Assembly: GCA_916610825.1 (NCBI GenBank)
Contig: OU744446.1
Span: forward strand, 30,766,445-30,830,444
DNA from: Haliclystus octoradiatus
Lineage: Eukaryota > Cnidaria > Staurozoa > Stauromedusae > Haliclystidae
Direction: 5' to 3'
DNA: 64,000 nucleotides
Positions 58,537 through 64,000 of the stretch are shown here, one piece after another. Below the pieces are notes generated by a model. It saw only the letters and a program-made list of their open reading frames with translations, searched no databases and was not told the DNA's origin. The translations under genes and the position numbers were made by a program. Each line of letters begins with the position of its first letter. The first letter of the stretch is position 1.

Positions 58537-61500
58537 GTAAAATATATTTAATTTCATTCAAGATCATTAATTTTGTCTACGAATTACATATGTCAATGTC
58601 TTAGCTTAGCAATAGCGTAGGGTTATGAAATTACATATTATCTAATCGATACCAGGCCTATGACGGACGCGATTATTGGACTAATCGGACTAATCGTTGT
58701 GCTATCTTATGCTGTCAATATACCAGTACAGAATGTTCTAAACGTACATGCTTGAAGCACTAAAGGAGCCTTGATAATGTTGATACTATAATTAAAATGA
58801 TTTAAATGTGCTCCGTCTCGTATCAATTGTATGTCTATTCTTATTGTTCAACGTCATTGATGCCGTCATACGAATCAGCAATGGGGAGAATTAATTCAGA
58901 TATGAAAAATGGGGATCTAAACAGTACGGCCAGTGCTTACTTCTTATAAATAATAATGGTATTTGATATTTCTAGATATAGCTAGATTATAATAAAAGGA
59001 GTCAAAGACTGCACATTCATAATTGTTACTATAATTTAGTTTATTTGTCTGATGATTGCGTAAGCATGAAACTATTAGTAACAATTATGAATGTGTAGTC
59101 TTTGACTCTTTTTATTATATTTAGCTCTGTCAAATGATATCGAGCACTATTTTTTGCTATTAGATAATATCTAATATATATAGATTATATATTTCAAACA
59201 TTTCAATTTGGCAAATTACAAATTATTGTGTTACATGTGCAAATTAACCTGGGGTTAACACTATCTGGTATTTGATATTTCTAGATATAATTATAGAAAT
59301 TTTTGTATGAGATTCAGTCTGAAAAGTATGCCTGACTTTCTATTGCTTAAACCGAGAAGTTTTCAACGTCAATTGATCTATATCTTTGCAAAGCTTTTAA
59401 AAAAGGTTTTTACACTCGTATTTAAATGTTTCAGTTATACTATCTTTACATAACATCAACATTCGTTACTATAATATGTCAACATATAAGTCATATAACA
59501 TATATCATATAATGTTTCAAGCTGTCATTTTATATAATCATTTTCTATTTTCTCTTTTTTAGATTTTTTGCATCAAAAATCCATCTCGCTGGTTCACCTC
59601 GTAATTTAGAATTAGCAGATGAAATTGATAAAAGATTTAAATCATATAATTTCACTTCAAAAACATCTGATTATAACGTATTGATGTCATACCCTCAATT
59701 GAACAAACCAAATTATGCACATTTAATTGATGAGAATGAGCAATCGCAATTCGCCTCACAAGTATATGAAGGAATCGTAGAAGGAAGTGAAGCCACAGCA
59801 GATCGTATCCAACCTTTTAGTGCGTATTCACCAGCGGGAGATGTCAAGGTGAAATTTGAGTGCATTTCAACTTTTAATATGTTTAATAATTTACCATCAT
59901 TATGAGTAAAACATTGAACTTTCAAGGTAAAATTCAATTCCAGCAGCTTATCTTACATTTTCATATCCATTGATAGTTAATTCAATTCGGAGAGTCAGCA
60001 TTATACTTTGATTAGCCCCCCTCCTTCCTTACCTTGGAACCCACACGTTATTTTGAAAAGATTATTCTTCGATACAATACTAATAATAATCTAGAATTCC
60101 ACAGTCTTGTCAATGTCAAATTATCACTTAATTATTATTTAAAATATAACAGAAGGACAGTTTTATCGCAAACAAATTGAGCTCAAATAGCTGGTTTAAC
60201 ATTGAAAAGTTAACGACCAAAATTGTATAGCCAGAAGGTCATAGTATGCATCCAGACTAGAACGATTCCTAATGTAAAGCTTTTTACTTTCCTTAAGAAA
60301 CACTTTAGTCTCGACGAAGTCTAAAAGTTTATAATACAGCCGAAACGTTTAACATTTTAATGACGATAATCGACTTATCTATTTTAATCTATACTGTAAT
60401 GTTTACCAAAGTGCAGATCGGAACCATCGTAGCCGATCAAAGACATCACATGACTAAAGATCCAATATGGGCCCGTATGTGATGATATTCGATCATAGAT
60501 CTAGCTTGGACCAGGCTGGGACCACATCAATACTTTCGTCTTTCTAATTCGAAAATAAAACGATTATCAATGTCATCGTAGAAGTGGTGTATGTAATGTG
60601 TAACAGTCCAATAGGCTACATAGTTGAAATAGTTGATACAATTATAATTGCCTTATTTTCTTGCAGGCTGATCTTGTTTACGTGAATTACGGACGACATG
60701 AAGACTTTCTTAGTCTTAAAAATAATTATAATGTTGACTGTTCAGGGAAAATAGTCATTGTACGATATGGCAAAATTTACAGAGGAGAAAAGGTATTTTG
60801 AATTATATATAGAGTAAAATGTGAGAGGTTAGGCTACTGTTCCGACCCAAATGAGGACTGCAAAATATTGAGCAATGCCGTTGGTTCTATTGGTCAATTA
60901 TCAAACAGACTGTCTTGAATGCAATCAAGTAAAATTTATTAAGGCCTTGGGTTCATAGAACTAATGAACTCCCAACGCCTTCCAACAACACACTAACTTA
61001 TAAATTACAAAACAAACTATGTAAATACAAACTACATTACATCATACAAGGCTAATGATTAATTATAATCCAATTACATTAAAATGGGTCTAATTAATAA
61101 ATACGACGAAATTATACAAAAACTACTACTGTATACTATCGCTATAACCATGCTGTTTTCGCTTGAACAGCTACAGCGTATGTGTATGTGTACTTGCGAG
61201 TGATATATGATTTCCAGTGTTGGTTCTGGCCACAAAATTGGCTTATGAGTTGTTGAGTCCAACTTGTTTATGAGTTACTGCACAAAATATGGGATCTCAG
61301 TGGGTTGCCTGTCTAGTTGCACCAAGATTCAACAATAATTAGAAGTCAAAGATAAACAACCTACATCGGTAACTTGAATAACACTCAATCAATATTAATA
61401 TTACAGAGCTACTTACTATACGATTATGAGGTTACATACAAAAGAGGATAATAACTAAACCAAATAAAAACACTAACATTGTGTTATAAGATAGTTATAC

Positions 61501-63962
61501 TTGTATATGTATAGTCACAAGAATATATATTCTAATGACAATGCTCTATATGGCATTAACCTGTCATTAACCACAGACAGAAACACGAAAAATCGTGATG
61601 CATTCATACAATCATACATATGCAGTACCTAACAAATTAAAAAATGTTCACAAATGGTTCATGTCAGCGTGTCATTGCCACTCTGGTAAATGATTGAACA
61701 TCCCTCAGTGATTTTTTACTTGAATTTTAAGGTCATCATATTGCATACTCATAATTTTCTCCGTCCTACCTAGAACTTTCTAGCCTCATCTCAATTTCAC
61801 AGCTATCATTTTAATCGTAGGTTCGCAATGCACATGACAACGGAGCAGTCGGGGTTTTGCTTTATTCTGACCCAGCAGATTTTGGACCTGTCCCTGACGA
61901 TGATTTGTACCCAAAGAGCAGATGGCTTCCACGTGATGGTATTCAATCTGGTTCAATTGCATATTTGGCATTTGATCCTCAAACTCCATCGTACCCTTCA
62001 AAAGGTAAGTACTACACACGTATATGCACTGCCGTTTGTGTGCAATTTTATTTAACATCGTTTTTTTAACATGATAAATATTTTTGGTTACATTGCTACA
62101 ATGGGTGAGTGATGTAAATAATTCACCAACACTTAGTTTGACTACGTATTATGCCATATTAACTTCCGATGATGTGAATTTAAAACATAAATATAAAGAA
62201 AAGTTTTTTATCTACTTCATTTTTATTATGGCTATATACTTTCAACCTATATATTTTATGCGAGATGAGACGTCTTTCAAACAATTGATTATAGACGGTA
62301 CCTAATTTGGTAATAATGAAGGATTAACGTTGATGTACACTAAATTATGATATGTGATTTAACAAACATTGATCTTACGAACTAACTTATCTGATTGAGT
62401 TCAAGAATGTGAAGCACGTGGAATATCATCTGCTTAATGAAAACTCACCTTACCCTATTAACAGGCTCACAATAGACACTAATGGAAAAATTCTTAATTT
62501 AAATATTAGTGTTGTACTGCTTCATGTTATCTTATCTGCCCGCTTATCTGTATTCTATGGTGCAAAATTCTCAATTCTTCATCACCTAACAATTTGGCTG
62601 TAGATACGTTTTGCGAAATTATTTAATTTATTTATTATTTTTAGATTACGCCTACCGCCTAAATACAGATGAATTAAACAGCGAAAATGTTTTACCCAAA
62701 ATCCCATGTCATCCAATCTCATCTATAGACGCTTTTCATTTTATCAGGTAAAACCCACTTATGTTATACAGTACTAGTAGTAGTATAGGCAGTCTATGGC
62801 CTAACATATATTCTACATAAAGAACGCCACAAATCACGGTCAGGCATAGATGGCCAAGAAACTTGTAAATAAGACAATTCACGATACAAAACATTATGAT
62901 AGGTACTACAGTACTACAACATGGTCACAGGATATTTATTATAGAGTAATAATCCAGAACAGAATTTACCTGTTCATAGCGGTCAGATGACCCGTGTCAT
63001 ATTTCTTTGATCAACATTGGCATACTCATGAAAAACAATCATTTCGTTTTCTTTCAGTCGTTTAGCAGGTCCTACATCCCCTGTTGCGTGGACAGGAATG
63101 ATGAATACAACCTATAATATTGGCCCAGGATTCAAGTCACCTTTTGATCAATGGTAAGTGGAGAAAGTATTAAATTATTACCATAGATCTGTACAGTATA
63201 GAGGCTGTATAGCTGACAATTACTCTCAGTAAAATGCTTATATAATGTCATTAAAACCATATAATATTAGCACGAAAACGGTCTAATCTTATTACATAAT
63301 TGCTTCTTGTCTTGTTTTAAGGAAGGTCCAACTCGAAGTTCACAACGAACTCAAAAGTGTGCGCATACGAAATGTTATTGGCACAATACCAGGAAGTGTT
63401 GAACCTGATCGTTATGTATTAATTGGTAACCATCGTGATGCATGGACATTTGGAGGACTGGATCCAGTTAGTGGTACAATGGTGATGATGGAAATTGCAC
63501 GTGCACTCAGCGTAAAAATGGGACAAGGCTGGCGCCCAAGAAGAACTATCAAATTCTGTAGCTGGGATGGGGAGGAACAAGGAATGATAGGCTCAGGAGA
63601 ATGGGTCGAGGTTTGAATTTTACTTTCTACGATAGTTCTATATACTATATATGTATTAAGTGTACGAGTAAAGGCGCGATTAACGGATCCAGTAATATGT
63701 CAGATATGATTTAATAGTGGCTTATGAAGATTTAATATTATTTGTGAATAAATATATTATATTCATTTTAATCTGTACAATATGATTACATGAAAACCCC
63801 AACGAAGCAATTCTTCAAGAAGTTCCCTCATGACATTTTGGCAATGTCCCATCATTATTTTCTTTGTTAATTGATTGTAAATCTTTTTATTACTTTAGGA
63901 ATTTAGGACTCAACTATCCCAGCGTGCGGTAGCGTACATTAATACGGATATAAGTGTTTTTG
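58313..63962 (+). CDS. FOLH1-like: Glutamate carboxypeptidase II-like (NAALADase, M28B) paralog C, first 8 exons, 3' end missing
   Basis: A second type II membrane zinc peptidase of the GCPII family. Eight exons chain in phase into 457 codons and the gene runs off the right edge. Start ATG 58313 has A at -3. Order: short N-terminus, membrane helix at about residues 15-36, stalk, apical region, catalytic core. The zinc-site residues fall at exactly the human GCPII numbers: His377, Asp387, Glu424/Glu425, Asp453 (the His553 equivalent is outside). Relative to paralog A on the other side of neurabin, exons 3-6 and 8 have identical lengths and C exon 7 equals A exons 7+8+9. The N-terminal tail and membrane helix are diverged between the two. 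Active peptidase is expected, but the substrate pocket lies mostly beyond the window. Confidence 0.93.
58987..59119. mobile_element. MITE with about 45-bp TIRs and CTGATGA...GAAAC core
   Basis: Arms TATAATAAAAGGAGTCAAAG and complement extend through ACATTCATAATTGTTACTA. The loop carries CTGATGATTGCGTAAGCATG then AAAC. The right half is related to 57080-57155. Lies in paralog C intron 1. Confidence 0.6.
59563..59848 (+). CDS. FOLH1-like: Paralog C exon 2
   Basis: 286 nt, phase 2/0, encoding [20 protein letters not shown] through [13 protein letters not shown], the same landmarks as paralog A exon 2. Confidence 0.92.
59849..60666. other. Paralog C intron 2
   Basis: AT-rich. 60313-60357 has CTCGACGAAGTCTAAAAG and AGCCGAAACGTTTAAC, similar in layout to the tails of the Penelope-like remnants. 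Otherwise empty. Confidence 0.4.
60667..60792 (+). CDS. FOLH1-like: Paralog C exon 3
   Basis: 126 nt, phase 0/0, encoding [14 protein letters not shown] and [18 protein letters not shown]. Confidence 0.93.
60838..61407. repeat. Possible solo LTR
   Basis: Begins TGTTCCGACCC and GCTAC occurs at both 60833-60837 and 61408-61412, like a 5-bp duplication. The end (TTACAGA) does not fit TG...CA, so this could be chance. Lies in paralog C intron 3. Confidence 0.25.
61821..62004 (+). CDS. FOLH1-like: Paralog C exon 4
   Basis: 184 nt, phase 0/1, encoding [17 protein letters not shown] and [12 protein letters not shown]. Confidence 0.93.
62005..62644. other. Paralog C intron 4
   Basis: AT-rich intron; only short chance frames. 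Confidence 0.5.
62645..62747 (+). CDS. FOLH1-like: Paralog C exon 5
   Basis: 103 nt, phase 1/2, encoding [20 protein letters not shown] then [14 protein letters not shown]. Confidence 0.92.
62765..62910 (-). repeat. Dispersed repeat D1, copy 2
   Basis: Reverse-complement match to 20085-20235 over the whole length with scattered differences; lies in paralog C intron 5. Confidence 0.65.
63058..63153 (+). CDS. FOLH1-like: Paralog C exon 6
   Basis: 96 nt, phase 2/2, encoding [20 protein letters not shown] then [11 protein letters not shown]. Confidence 0.92.
63322..63610 (+). CDS. FOLH1-like: Paralog C exon 7: fused catalytic exon
   Basis: 289 nt, phase 2/0, carrying [17 protein letters not shown] and [11 protein letters not shown] with His377, Asp387 and Glu424/425. 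It covers what paralog A splits into exons of 86, 120 and 83 nt (sum 289), so two introns differ between the paralogs. Confidence 0.95.
63899..63962 (+). CDS. FOLH1-like: Paralog C exon 8
   Basis: 64 nt, phase 0/1, encoding [20 protein letters not shown] then FG; Asp453 is a zinc ligand. Donor TTTG|GTAAGT; the rest of the gene is outside. Confidence 0.92.
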
Positions 63963-64000
63963 GTAAGTTTGTTGCTAACACAAACTTGCTAGTATGTCAT

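Noticed and set aside
59041-59105. Complete hammerhead ribozyme at CTGATGATTGC...GAAAC
   Set aside because: The core words are present, but the first stem II pair is a mismatch and no GUH site allows stems I and III to pair. Kept only as a hammerhead-like motif.

Overview
The window is animal nuclear DNA. It is AT-rich, with genes broken into many short exons by introns that have GT/AG borders, and it is dense in transposable elements and microsatellites. The genes look like those of an invertebrate: a neurabin/spinophilin with both PDZ and SAM domains, and two glutamate-carboxypeptidase-II-like ectopeptidases. The BEL/Pao, Penelope-like, hAT, pogo and foldback elements fit a marine invertebrate. 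A tunicate or another invertebrate deuterostome is my guess, but nothing in the sequence proves the taxon.

Layout. (1) 581-23442, minus strand: NAALADase/GCPII paralog A. Fifteen coding exons can be chained with matching splice phases; about 75 C-terminal residues lie off the left edge. Its introns carry a CACTA-like MITE, a 2.3-kb foldback pair, pogo-like and hAT-like MITEs, a 60/120-bp higher-order minisatellite, a 1.2-kb long-TIR element, a short LTR retrotransposon (TRIM) and a non-autonomous hAT. (2) 23443-27226: intergenic region between two divergent genes. (3) 27227-55524, plus strand: a complete 19-exon neurabin/spinophilin gene of 1,744 codons (PP1-docking stretch, PDZ, coiled coil, SAM). 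Its introns hold a PIF/Harbinger-like element, several hAT MITEs with 8-bp target duplications, an (ATTT)n tract, a young 5.9-kb BEL/Pao retrotransposon sitting inside an older Penelope-like remnant, and a second Penelope-like 3' end. (4) 55525-58312: 3' flank, with two long (ATT)n tracts bracketing a 45-bp-arm palindrome. (5) 58313-63962, plus strand: GCPII paralog C, first eight exons; the gene runs off the right edge.

How the parts relate. A and C are an inverted pair of paralogs transcribed away from each other, with neurabin between them. Both are type II membrane zinc peptidases with all zinc ligands visible in this window. Five of their exons have identical lengths (126, 184, 103, 96 and 64 nt), and paralog C has one 289-nt exon where A has three (86+120+83). 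Neurabin would scaffold PP1 and actin at the cell cortex; I see no functional tie to its neighbours.

Most striking signal. Each 288-bp LTR of the TRIM at 15820-17660 begins with GAAC repeated five times at exact 10-bp spacing, with TTC between two of the pairs. This is an array of heat-shock elements followed by a perfect AP-1 site and a TATA box. It looks like a stress-inducible promoter carried by a young, non-coding retrotransposon inside a gene.
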